A stretch of DNA of 14,407 nucleotides from an uncultured bacterium. GTDB lineage: Bacteria; Bacteroidota; Ignavibacteria; Kapaibacteriales; UBA2268. The stretch's first letter is position 1, and the number at the start of each line of letters is the position of its first letter. The stretch lies in contig CALLXS010000075.1 in assembly GCA_937875295.1 (NCBI GenBank), positions 1 through 14,407 of the forward strand, written 5' to 3'. Below the pieces are notes generated by a model. The model was not told the origin of the DNA, did not search any database, and worked only from the letters and a program-made list of their open reading frames with translations. Of this stretch, positions 1 to 7,636 are shown one piece after another. The translations under genes were made by a program, and so were the position numbers.

Positions 1-32
1 ATTTAAAATAAAAAAAATTTTATCTATTTTTT

Positions 33-50
33 TTATCTATTTTTAGATAA
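33..50 (-). terminator. possible weak terminator hairpin at the truA stop
   Basis: A perfect 7-bp inverted repeat (TTATCTA / TAGATAA, 4-nt loop) covers the last truA codons and the stop. Leftward of it lies a run of eight T on the minus strand (plus positions 10-17), but 15 nt separate the two, so this is not a textbook intrinsic terminator. The stem is almost all A:T and would be weak. The core TATCTATTTT is also present as a direct repeat at 21-30. Confidence 0.3.
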
Positions 51-806
51 ATTACTAAAAATATTTTCTTTATAAAAAACATTTGTTAGTATTAAGCCTG
101 TAGATGGTGCTAATTTAATGAATTTATCACGTCCTGGGTTCTGCAAACCATAAATTATATCAGTCGGGAAAATTCTTTCTGCTGCTGCTTCGAGCATTGA
201 TCCAACTATAGATCTAACCATACCATAGACGAACCTATCAGCTTTGATAATTAATTTATATTCAGTCGAAGACGTTTTTATCCAGCGGCACACTTCTACA
301 TTGCAAATATAAGATTTAGTACTTGGGTTATTTTTAGAGAAAGAAGTAAAATCGTGTTTTCCTAAGAAAAGATGGTTTGTAGTGAATAAAATATCTTCAT
401 CTAAAGGGTACTTAAAGAAAGTCGAAAAATTTCTTTTAAATACTGATGGAACAGTATGAAAATTATATTCGTATTCTCTAGCTAAGGCATTAAATCGAGA
501 GTGAAATTCTTCATTGACATCTACTGCTTGCTTAATACGAATATCTTCAGGCAATTTTGAATTTAATGCTGCAGCTAGTTTATCAGTTGGAATTGGGAAA
601 GAATCATCAAATAGAGCATTAGCCACTTGACCGGAAGAGTGAACACCGGAATCAGTCCTACCGGCGCTTATCAATATACATTTTGCCCCGCTTAGTTCAT
701 AAATTGTATTTTGAATACATTCTTGTACTGTAAATACATTTGGTTGGACTTGCCATCCACCATAATTAGTTCCGTCATATTCTATTTGAAATGCTATGTT
801 TTTCAT
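33..806 (-). CDS. truA: tRNA pseudouridine synthase A
   Basis: This cytoplasmic enzyme isomerises uridines to pseudouridine at positions 38-40 in the anticodon stem of many tRNAs. The 257-residue protein has the usual family length. Visible signatures are the N-terminal YDGTNYGGWQ (10-19), the catalytic motif GRTDSGVH (49-56) with nucleophile Asp52, FHSRFNALAREYEY (101-114), FVYGMVRSIVG (192-202) and APSTGLIL (233-240). The ATG at 806 places the first family motif at the normal distance and has no clear Shine-Dalgarno sequence. It is the last gene of a leftward cluster, 61 bp after the OmpA-like gene, so it may be co-transcribed with it, though the functions are unrelated. FVYGMVR has Gly where many homologues have Asn, a minor variation. 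The identification is firm. Confidence 0.97.
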   Translation of the reverse strand: MKNIAFQIEYDGTNYGGWQVQPNVFTVQECIQNTIYELSGAKCILISAGRTDSGVHSSGQVANALFDDSFPIPTDKLAAALNSKLPEDIRIKQAVDVNEEFHSRFNALAREYEYNFHTVPSVFKRNFSTFFKYPLDEDILFTTNHLFLGKHDFTSFSKNNPSTKSYICNVEVCRWIKTSSTEYKLIIKADRFVYGMVRSIVGSMLEAAAERIFPTDIIYGLQNPGRDKFIKLAPSTGLILTNVFYKENIFSNLSKNR

Positions 807-867
807 GTTAATAAATTGTCGTTTATCTTTTAATCGTATTTTTAAAGTTGATATTATTCTAAAGATA

Positions 868-3282
868 CTATTCTTTATGTTGATAAATTATTGAAATAGT
901 AACAGTACGAGAATAAAATCTACCTTCAGGTGTAGAATTATCATATAATTGCTGTTGAGCTTCTCCTACTCCGCGTACTGTAATATCAAAATCAGAAATA
1001 ATTTTATTAAAGTTTATATTATTATAATGTTTCTTTTCTATCACTAAATCAGTTGAATTATTATATAAAGGATATTTGCTATCGGGCTGTAAAGAATTAT
1101 CATTTAAAATAGCTCTTGCTGTTTGCAAGGCTCTATTTTTAGAAAGCACTAAATTAGAGTTATTATCACCTAAAATATCAGTATAACCGGTAATAGTGAT
1201 AGAAGAATTATCTTGAAATGCTGATCTCATTAACTCAATCATTTGATTATTTCTTGTCCCAATATTATAGCTTTCGTAATCAAAAAGTATTAGACTATAT
1301 TTATTCATTGAGGAGTCTGCTTCAGTAATATCAAGATTGATCTTGCCTTCTTTGTAGCAATGTAAACCATAAATATCTTTTAAAAAATAGAAATATGAGA
1401 GATTGCCATCTTTTTTAATTAAATCTGATTTTTTTGAAGTTAAATCGATAATTACAGAATCAGCATCGTAATTGCTATGAGTAATTTCTTGTAATAATTT
1501 TCCATTTAAGCCAATATCGAGATTCCATCTATAATCTTGACCATTTGATTCAATTTTCGGTTTGAAAACAAATTTAGTAGGATTAATAAAGGAAACAGTA
1601 TCACTAATTGTAACAGGATCTAAAAGATAAGAAAATTCTGGTAATGTAGTAATTTCGACTCTTTGATTTTCATCATTAGACTCTGTAATATGGTTTTCTT
1701 CTCCCGGATAGCTTCGCATAGATGGAAGTCCGCTTACAGTGTTCTGATTTAGCTCTATAACTACTCTTGAATCTGCAATTCCCCAAATATCTTTTAAATA
1801 ATTTTTTACTTGTATAGCTCTTCTATTTGCTAATTCTAAGTTGTTTACTTCGCTTTGATGGTCTGATACAAAACCTCGCAAATTAATATGAGATTCAGGA
1901 TTATCAGTAAGCCTTTTGCCAATTATATTTAAAATATGTCTATAAATACCTATTACATCTAATTTCTTATAATTTTCCATTCCAAATCTAATTGTTTCGA
2001 AAGATCTTAATTTATTATATCTACTTGGAATTGAGTCAGAATTTGAGTCAAAAAAGACATAATTCAAGAGAGGATGGACTTCAGTTAAAATTTTACGTTC
2101 AATCTTAATATTATTTTCTGACACTTTATTTCCTTTGTCGTCAATTCCATAAGGAGTTAATGAGGAAAATAGCTGAACATCATTTTTATTTATTAGAATT
2201 TTTCCTTCTTTTTCTGCTTTTTGATTTTCAAAGTCTGTTACAGAGAATTTATACTTAATTGGGTCATTGCTAGAATTATTATCATATAATCGAAATCGCG
2301 GGATAATAAAAGATTTAGGAGGGGCAATTGTATCTCTTTGAAAATATAATAATTCATTATTTCTCTCGAGTTTTAATTCCCATGATTTAATTCCTGCTGG
2401 TGCATAAACATTGCCAAGTAATTCTATTTCATTTGGGAAAATACTATGAAAATTAGTATCACAAGAAATAAAATCAGCGGATTTAATTTCATCTTTACTA
2501 GTAATATCTATAATTAATGGATTGTTTGGTTTTGATGAGAATTTTAAAGCAGCTCCAGCTGAAAGTGCAGATAATTTCCAATCAAAATCTTTAATAAGTG
2601 AATTTAAAGGATATAAATAAGCTACCTCTGGGGCAAACCTAACTGTACCATTAGAATTTAAAAGTATTTCATAAGACAAAGTACCTTTGGCAAATAATAA
2701 TGGAATATTCACATTATTTAATTTATAGTTATAATATTCATTTCGAGTACGACGACCATTTTCAAAAGCTCCAAAATCTGATGGTTTGTTTAATTCTTCT
2801 TTTTGACTAAAAGCACTATAAAGTGGGAAATAAGCAATAGCACCAGCTGAAATAATCATACCTCCGAATGGTCTAATTGACAAATGAGCTTCGCTAGTTA
2901 GGTTGTGCAAATTGATTTCATTTGAATGAATTATCCTACCTTGTAAAATGTTATTGCCAAATTGATAAGGGAAATTTTCGTTTGCAGTAGTCTCAGTATT
3001 TAGAAAAGAATATCCAGCTCTAAGTCCCATAAAGAAATATTTACCAAATGGGATTTCCATTAATAGTCCAGCATTTAAGGCAAATCCGGTACCTTTTTCA
3101 TAGCCAGGGGAACATGAATAAATACCGGGTAGATTTCTAAATTTGGCATCTTGATTAACAAATAGATAATTACCAAATATACCAAATTGGAATCTATCAT
3201 TTAGACCACTTGCAGAGAATGATGTGCGAATAGATGATAAAAATATGAGAGTAAAAAGTATAATAAATATTCTAAATTTCAA
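868..3282 (-). CDS. outer-membrane OmpA-family protein with two OmpA C-terminal domains
   Basis: This is an 804-residue envelope protein probably linking the outer membrane to peptidoglycan. A signal peptide (about 1-24, ending SFSA) is followed by a region rich in alternating aromatic and small residues (25-250) that resembles an eight-strand-type beta-barrel. An Ig-like or linker segment (255-400) comes next. OmpA domain 1 (404-548) carries the ELANRRA segment with Arg488 and closes with NQRVEI (539-544). A second Ig-like segment (550-655) leads to OmpA domain 2 (662-800), with GYTDILGD (699-706), LSKNRA (713-718) and TPEGRFYSRTV (784-794). The start is TTG: an in-frame TAA lies immediately upstream, the next Met is residue 75, and AGGAG sits 9 nt before the TTG. 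The stop of the upstream surface-protein gene is 12 bp away, suggesting coupled translation. Ligands and partners are unknown. The family call is firm; the barrel is inferred. Confidence 0.88.
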   Translation of the reverse strand: MKFRIFIILFTLIFLSSIRTSFSASGLNDRFQFGIFGNYLFVNQDAKFRNLPGIYSCSPGYEKGTGFALNAGLLMEIPFGKYFFMGLRAGYSFLNTETTANENFPYQFGNNILQGRIIHSNEINLHNLTSEAHLSIRPFGGMIISAGAIAYFPLYSAFSQKEELNKPSDFGAFENGRRTRNEYYNYKLNNVNIPLLFAKGTLSYEILLNSNGTVRFAPEVAYLYPLNSLIKDFDWKLSALSAGAALKFSSKPNNPLIIDITSKDEIKSADFISCDTNFHSIFPNEIELLGNVYAPAGIKSWELKLERNNELLYFQRDTIAPPKSFIIPRFRLYDNNSSNDPIKYKFSVTDFENQKAEKEGKILINKNDVQLFSSLTPYGIDDKGNKVSENNIKIERKILTEVHPLLNYVFFDSNSDSIPSRYNKLRSFETIRFGMENYKKLDVIGIYRHILNIIGKRLTDNPESHINLRGFVSDHQSEVNNLELANRRAIQVKNYLKDIWGIADSRVVIELNQNTVSGLPSMRSYPGEENHITESNDENQRVEITTLPEFSYLLDPVTISDTVSFINPTKFVFKPKIESNGQDYRWNLDIGLNGKLLQEITHSNYDADSVIIDLTSKKSDLIKKDGNLSYFYFLKDIYGLHCYKEGKINLDITEADSSMNKYSLILFDYESYNIGTRNNQMIELMRSAFQDNSSITITGYTDILGDNNSNLVLSKNRALQTARAILNDNSLQPDSKYPLYNNSTDLVIEKKHYNNINFNKIISDFDITVRGVGEAQQQLYDNSTPEGRFYSRTVTISIIYQHKE

Positions 3283-3291
3283 TTAATTAAG

Positions 3292-3296
3292 CTCCT
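3292..3296 (-). promoter_or_regulatory. Shine-Dalgarno AGGAG of the OmpA-like gene
   Basis: On the minus strand AGGAG lies 9 nt before the TTG start at 3282 and shares bases with the TAG stop (3295-3297) of the upstream gene. It is the only strong SD I see in the window, and it supports both the unusual TTG start and coupling to the preceding gene. Confidence 0.75.
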
Positions 3297-5592
3297 ATTT
3301 AATTTTTCTCATTATTCTTTTATATTCTTGATTCCCAATAATGAGTTTGCAAGTATATATTCCATTAGGTAAATTAATTGCATCGAAATTAATTTCATAT
3401 TTTGCATTCTTTTTAGTATTATATTCAAATGTTTGAATTATTTCGCCAAGCATATTTGTAATGATAATTTTTGCAATATCATCATCATTTGAAGAAAATT
3501 CTATTTTGGTTGAATTATCAAAAGGATTAGGATAATTTTGCTTTAAAGGATTATTAATTATATTAGAATTAAATAATCTTATTCCATCAGCATTACATAA
3601 ATCTATTATTTTTACAGCTGAATCTATTATTGAAATATCGCTTTCGCATTCTGTCCATTGGAATGATTCTAAGGTTACATCAGTATAATCTGAATTTCCG
3701 AGAACAGCTTTAAAGTGCATTTCCATCAATAATGAATCTCCAGGATTTCTTGTACCTTTAAGTAAAAGCGTTCTTTTTGGTTCAATAATTTCACCGAAAG
3801 GTGTGCCATCAATTGGTACTAAAATTGAACGATTAAAGCTAATTTTAGCTTCATAATTGAATAATCCACATTCATTCAAATTTTGAGAAGATTTGATTTT
3901 TAGAGGGATAGTAATATTTTCATTAATTTTGGTTTCAATTAAATCTTCATTTAATGTTACTAAAGTCTTAGCAGAGATATTACTGATTATTATAGGTTCA
4001 GAAGTATTAATGCAACCACTTTTATCGGTAACAGTTACGAAATATTCTCCAGCACTTTCTACAGTAATTGACTTAGTAGTTTCACCAGTATTCCATTGAT
4101 AAGTCTCAAAATCATCAATAACCGTTAATTGTGTAGAATGGCAATTGCAAATATCACTACTTCCTAATATTTGCACTTTAGGTGGAGCTAAATCATAAGT
4201 AGTAACATTTACAGTATCAAATCCAACACATGAATTAGCATCAGTTACTTTTAAATAGTATGTAATAGCTTTTTTTATACTTACTATCGGTGATTGGATT
4301 GTAGTACTTGATAGACCTTCAGAAGGGTACCATTCATATTTATATGGAGGAGTACCATTTGTAGCTGGTTCTCCGATTTGCATTTTACCATTTCCGCAAA
4401 GCTTAATATCGTCTCCGGCAATCGCTTTGGGTGGATCGAGTAATTGAACAAAACTTTCTTGAGTGCCGTGCAGGCAATCATCACCAATTAATACATTCAC
4501 GACATATTTTGTATTTTCAATCGGAACCACAGTAATTGTTTTTTTATCTGATGTAAAGCCTTCTGGAATGCTAACCCACTGATAAGTTGCATCGCTTTCT
4601 TTGAAATTTGGTGGGATATTTGCAGTCAAAACTACACTCTCGCCAGGACAAATACTATTTGAAGTGCTTTGAATGTCGATGTCTAAATTTGATTCGCAAG
4701 AGAAGCAATTATTTGTTTTATAATAAATTCCGGCAAGAAGCCAAGTATATTGGTCGGAGGAGATATTTTCCTCAGGCTCTATGCCGAATATATAATTCGT
4801 CTGACCCTTTTTTAACTCAAAATTAGAATATGTATCAAAATTCCAGAATTTGCGGATAGCTGGAATAAATGTGAAGTTATAATTATAAATTGCGTGAGTA
4901 GTTTGATTAGTCTGTAAATCAGAAAAAAGGACGAATGCTTTAGTATTTTTGGTAGTTTCGCATACATTTAATCCCAAAAAATTATGTCTTACATTGGTAG
5001 GCATGCCCTTCTCATCGACTTTAAAAATAAAGCCTTCGTTAATTACCAAATGCCCCTGAAATGAAGCAGTCAAATCAGAATAAATAACCATAATTGACAT
5101 TCCATCAAGGAAATCAGCATCAGCATTATTTACATTGATTTTATAATCCCCATTCCCACTTATTATTTCAGTTATATCGAGACGATGATGAATTTTAGAG
5201 TCATTGCTCCAGCCAGTGCCTTCTCCGTTTGCTCCTCTACCACAAATAACAGAAGGTTTGTAAATTTCATTAAAACTTGGGTTAATTACCTGCACATTAA
5301 ATGGTTTTGGGCTTTGCTTCATTGGTAAAGAATATGAAAACCACAAATATGCTTTTTCGATATTTATACAATTATTTGGAATACCTGAAATATTAACTAT
5401 AGTTGGGAGTCCACTTCCTTTAATGTAATATTGCTTTTGCTGAGAATTGGAATCTCTAGTAGTTACTTTAGTTGATCCGACAGTGAATTCTAATCCACAT
5501 TTATGCATATCGACGATGATATTATCCAACTGAGCATAAGCAAAAAATGAATTTACAAGAAGTAATCCGAAAATATATATAAATTTTTTCAT
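3295..5592 (-). CDS. secreted multi-domain surface protein with T9SS sorting domain
   Basis: This 765-residue protein is predicted to cross the outer membrane through the type IX secretion system and stay on the surface or be released. Domains in order: signal peptide (1-20, ending AYAQ); a Cys-containing beta-rich region (about 25-295) whose AYLWFSYS (81-88) and DGMSIMVIYSD (163-173) resemble DUF3344-type domains (tentative); three Ig/PKD-like repeats (about 303-385, 387-467 and 470-540), each with paired cysteines and a typical closing strand such as AGEYFVTVTD (514-523); a cohesin-like beta domain (about 542-663); and a T9SS type A sorting domain (683-765) with LKQNYPNPFDNSTKIEF and the late PNGIYTCKL. 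CFSC (296-299) and CNC (482-484) are extra cysteine clusters. The ATG at 5592 fits the signal peptide; no SD is seen. It is first in the cluster with the OmpA-like gene 12 bp downstream. No enzymatic motif is visible; an adhesive or structural role is inferred. Confidence 0.85.
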   Translation of the reverse strand: MKKFIYIFGLLLVNSFFAYAQLDNIIVDMHKCGLEFTVGSTKVTTRDSNSQQKQYYIKGSGLPTIVNISGIPNNCINIEKAYLWFSYSLPMKQSPKPFNVQVINPSFNEIYKPSVICGRGANGEGTGWSNDSKIHHRLDITEIISGNGDYKINVNNADADFLDGMSIMVIYSDLTASFQGHLVINEGFIFKVDEKGMPTNVRHNFLGLNVCETTKNTKAFVLFSDLQTNQTTHAIYNYNFTFIPAIRKFWNFDTYSNFELKKGQTNYIFGIEPEENISSDQYTWLLAGIYYKTNNCFSCESNLDIDIQSTSNSICPGESVVLTANIPPNFKESDATYQWVSIPEGFTSDKKTITVVPIENTKYVVNVLIGDDCLHGTQESFVQLLDPPKAIAGDDIKLCGNGKMQIGEPATNGTPPYKYEWYPSEGLSSTTIQSPIVSIKKAITYYLKVTDANSCVGFDTVNVTTYDLAPPKVQILGSSDICNCHSTQLTVIDDFETYQWNTGETTKSITVESAGEYFVTVTDKSGCINTSEPIIISNISAKTLVTLNEDLIETKINENITIPLKIKSSQNLNECGLFNYEAKISFNRSILVPIDGTPFGEIIEPKRTLLLKGTRNPGDSLLMEMHFKAVLGNSDYTDVTLESFQWTECESDISIIDSAVKIIDLCNADGIRLFNSNIINNPLKQNYPNPFDNSTKIEFSSNDDDIAKIIITNMLGEIIQTFEYNTKKNAKYEINFDAINLPNGIYTCKLIIGNQEYKRIMRKIK

Positions 5593-5609
5593 TAATTCAA
5601 AAGTATGTT

Positions 5610-5642
5610 TTCTTAATAATTAACAATAATTATTATTAAGAA
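5610..5642. repeat. perfect 11-bp inverted repeat upstream of the surface-protein gene
   Basis: TTCTTAATAAT (5610-5620) and ATTATTAAGAA (5632-5642) are exact reverse complements around an 11-nt loop. The repeat ends 17 nt before the surface-protein ATG, in the position of its mRNA leader or operator. Each arm contains only one G:C pair, so RNA stability would be low. A protein-binding operator, a leader hairpin or chance in AT-rich DNA are all possible. Confidence 0.4.
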
Positions 5643-5822
5643 CGAAAATAATAACACAATTACAAAAATAACAAAATATATTAATTTATTTGTTATAATT
5701 ACATTTTTGAAATGTTCGATTATTAATTTATCCAAAGAAATTTCAAATATATTATTAAAAACGTTTTTAATTCGTCTAAGTAACATTAATGATAATAATT
5801 TGATTATAAAATAATAATACAT
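5613..5822 (-). CDS. questionable small membrane protein
   Basis: A 69-codon frame fills most of the divergent spacer. From its ATG at 5822 it shares the CATG at 5820-5823 with the start of the DAHP synthase gene; from the second Met (residue 13, ATG at 5786) it would be 57 residues. The product has a charged middle (about 15-48, with KNVFNNIFEISLDKLIIEHF) and one strong C-terminal hydrophobic helix (about 48-67, YFVIFVIVLLFSFLIIIIV), which would make it tail-anchored. In favour: 69 codons without a stop is long for DNA this AT-rich, and G is commonest in first codon positions. Against: no SD, biased composition, no recognised family, and it covers the region where both divergent promoters should lie. 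It ends inside the inverted repeat at 5610-5642. Confidence 0.3.
   Translation of the reverse strand: MYYYFIIKLLSLMLLRRIKNVFNNIFEISLDKLIIEHFKNVIITNKLIYFVIFVIVLLFSFLIIIIVNY
5744..5751 (-). promoter_or_regulatory. possible -7 element (TATATTTG) for the leftward cluster
   Basis: The minus strand reads TATATTTG, a match to the Bacteroidota TAnnTTTG -7 consensus, about 150 bp before the surface-protein start. No matching -33 TTTG box is visible at the expected distance, and a second match (TATTTTTG, 5670-5663) occurs closer to the gene. Such octamers are expected by chance in this AT-rich spacer. Confidence 0.18.
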
Positions 5823-6855
5823 GAATAAAGAAATAAACTTAGATAGAGATAAAATTGATAAAATCGATAAAGCAATAATAGAACTTTTGGGCGAGAGAAA
5901 AAGAATTACTGATGAGCTGATTTCAAGTAAGAAAGAACAAAATTTACCAGTAGAAGATCTTCAGCGCGAAAATAATATCGTATCAAATTTGCAATTATTT
6001 GCTAAAAATACTTTATCTCCAGAATTAGTAAAAGATATTTATTCTTCGATCTTCAGGTATAACAAGATTAATTTCCTAAATCAAAATATTCAAAAAAGCG
6101 AATTATTTGAATATTTAAAATCAAACAAATTTATTATTTCTGGACCTTGTGCTGTAGAATCTCTTGAGCAAATTGACAGCATTGCTAATAAATTAAAAAA
6201 TATTGGTATTAATTTATTGCGAGGAGGATGTTTTAAACCTCGTACTTCTCCAGATTCATTTCAAGGTCTTGGCACAGTGGGATTAGAATATTTATCGAAA
6301 ACTGCCAAAAAATATTCATTGTATTCAGTATCTGAAATTACCTCATTTTATCAATGGGAAATGGGATTTGAGAATATTGATATTATTCAAATTGGAAGCA
6401 GAAATGCTATGAATTTTGAATTATTAAAATCTATTGGGAAAATAACTGCAAGCACTCAAAAACCAGTAATTTTAAAACGTGGATTTTGGATGACAATCTC
6501 AGAATTTCTCTCGGCTGCAAATTATATTATTAATGAAGGTAATAAATCAGTTATTCTATGTCTGAGAGGGATTAGGACTTTCGAGCAAATAAATTCAGAG
6601 TTCCGCTTTACACCGGATTTAGCATCAATATTAGAATTAAAAGCAAAGACAGATTTACCAATAATTTTTGATCCTTCTCATTCTGCTGGTGATAGCAAAT
6701 ATGTAATTCAATTAGCGGAAGCTGCATTAGAATTGGGTGCTGATGGTCTAACAATAGAATCGCACTGCTCACCAGAATGTGCTTTATCTGATGCTAAGCA
6801 GTGCGTATTTCCAGATAGTCTTATTCCACTAATAGAAAAAATATCTAAAGATTAA
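5821..6855 (+). CDS. chorismate mutase / 3-deoxy-7-phosphoheptulonate synthase fusion
   Basis: DAHP synthase condenses phosphoenolpyruvate and erythrose 4-phosphate in the first step of the shikimate pathway. The N-terminal AroQ-type chorismate mutase domain (about 5-88) keeps the equivalents of the E. coli active-site residues: Arg9, Arg26, Lys37, Asp46 and Arg49. The DAHP synthase barrel (about 100-344, type I-beta) has FIISGPCAVES (104-114), FKPRTSP (138-144), LKRG (218-221), DPSHSAG (284-290) and ALSDAKQ (321-327). The predicted metal ligands Cys110, His287, Glu313 and Asp324 are all present. In known N-terminal fusions such as that of Bacillus subtilis, the mutase domain gives feedback control by prephenate or chorismate. 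Here catalysis and regulation by this domain are inferences. Extra cysteines at 316, 320 and 328 flank the metal site. It stands alone between two leftward clusters, with no other aromatic pathway gene nearby and no SD. Confidence 0.95.
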   Translation: MNKEINLDRDKIDKIDKAIIELLGERKRITDELISSKKEQNLPVEDLQRENNIVSNLQLFAKNTLSPELVKDIYSSIFRYNKINFLNQNIQKSELFEYLKSNKFIISGPCAVESLEQIDSIANKLKNIGINLLRGGCFKPRTSPDSFQGLGTVGLEYLSKTAKKYSLYSVSEITSFYQWEMGFENIDIIQIGSRNAMNFELLKSIGKITASTQKPVILKRGFWMTISEFLSAANYIINEGNKSVILCLRGIRTFEQINSEFRFTPDLASILELKAKTDLPIIFDPSHSAGDSKYVIQLAEAALELGADGLTIESHCSPECALSDAKQCVFPDSLIPLIEKISKD

Positions 6856-6859
6856 TTCT

Positions 6860-7636
6860 TTAAATAGATAATTTCAAGACAAACCATACTTTCTCTGTAT
6901 GAGGCTGTATTGCTAATGTAGAAGTAATAGGTATATTAAATGAATCTGTAATTTTTAATATTTTTGTAAAGTTAAATCCTGCATTTACGAATATTAGTTT
7001 ATTTTCATCAACGCTATACATATTAGTAATTCCACCAGGTCCTGTACCTTTAGCTACTCCAATAAATGGTTCTAAAATATGATTTTCATTATTGATTACT
7101 AAATATGAAATGCCCATATATAGTGGATTCTGAGGATTATTAAAGAAATTATAATCTAATAAGAATTTAAAGGGAATATCATCAGATAAATAATAATCAA
7201 ATAGAAAATTCATAGTTTGAGACCCTTGAGGTAGTCCATTTTCATCTAAACCTTTTAAATTAAAAAATTTTTTATTTTCAAATGGGCAGTAATAAAGAGT
7301 AATTCCTGGAGTGAAATCGCCAATTGGTGTGGAAATTTTATATTTTACTCCCCAATCAATTTCATTAAAAGGAACTAATTCATTATTAAATTGTTCTCTT
7401 GCAATTAATGCTTGGGATCCCCAAATGAAAAATTTAAAACCATAATACTCAACGGAAAAATACGGTTGGATAGCAGGGGAATCTCCATAGTCAATTCCTC
7501 TAAAATTATATAAACTTACCAAATCCGCTGAAGCGTCAATTTTGAAATGCTCGCACTCTTCAGCATTCAAATTAATTTGACTTGCTGATATAAATAAAAA
7601 TAAAGTAAAAATAAAAGTGTTAATAAATCGATACAT
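6860..7636 (-). CDS. putative TorF-like outer-membrane porin or beta-barrel protein
   Basis: This 258-residue protein has a signal peptide (about 1-25, MYRFINTFIFTLFLF then ending LNA) and a mature part of short amphipathic strands. The start of the mature part, DLVSLYNFRGIDYGDSPAIQ, followed by a strand and FFIWGS, resembles the TorF-family putative porins (formerly an uncharacterised Gcw_chp family), whose members commonly read VSDYxFRGxS and GxxAGxWGS. The resemblance is from memory of the family pattern, so the assignment is moderate; a generic outer-membrane beta-barrel is the safe call. The ATG at 7636 is preferred over an in-frame TTG at 7648 because it begins the signal peptide directly. 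The gene overlaps the end of dnaE by 17 nt in another frame, implying co-transcription and probably coupled translation. It converges on the DAHP synthase gene with only 4 bp between the stop codons. Confidence 0.7.
   Translation of the reverse strand: MYRFINTFIFTLFLFISASQINLNAEECEHFKIDASADLVSLYNFRGIDYGDSPAIQPYFSVEYYGFKFFIWGSQALIAREQFNNELVPFNEIDWGVKYKISTPIGDFTPGITLYYCPFENKKFFNLKGLDENGLPQGSQTMNFLFDYYLSDDIPFKFLLDYNFFNNPQNPLYMGISYLVINNENHILEPFIGVAKGTGPGGITNMYSVDENKLIFVNAGFNFTKILKITDSFNIPITSTLAIQPHTEKVWFVLKLSI

Noticed and set aside
3893..4099. Rightward open frame inside the T9SS surface-protein gene
   Set aside because: It is antisense to a long, clearly coding frame, and its product shows no family features.
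6770..6805. Zinc-finger-like CxxxC in DAHP synthase
   Set aside because: The cysteines fall inside a standard conserved metal-site segment of the enzyme, so a separate zinc finger is unlikely. Recorded only as a local variation.
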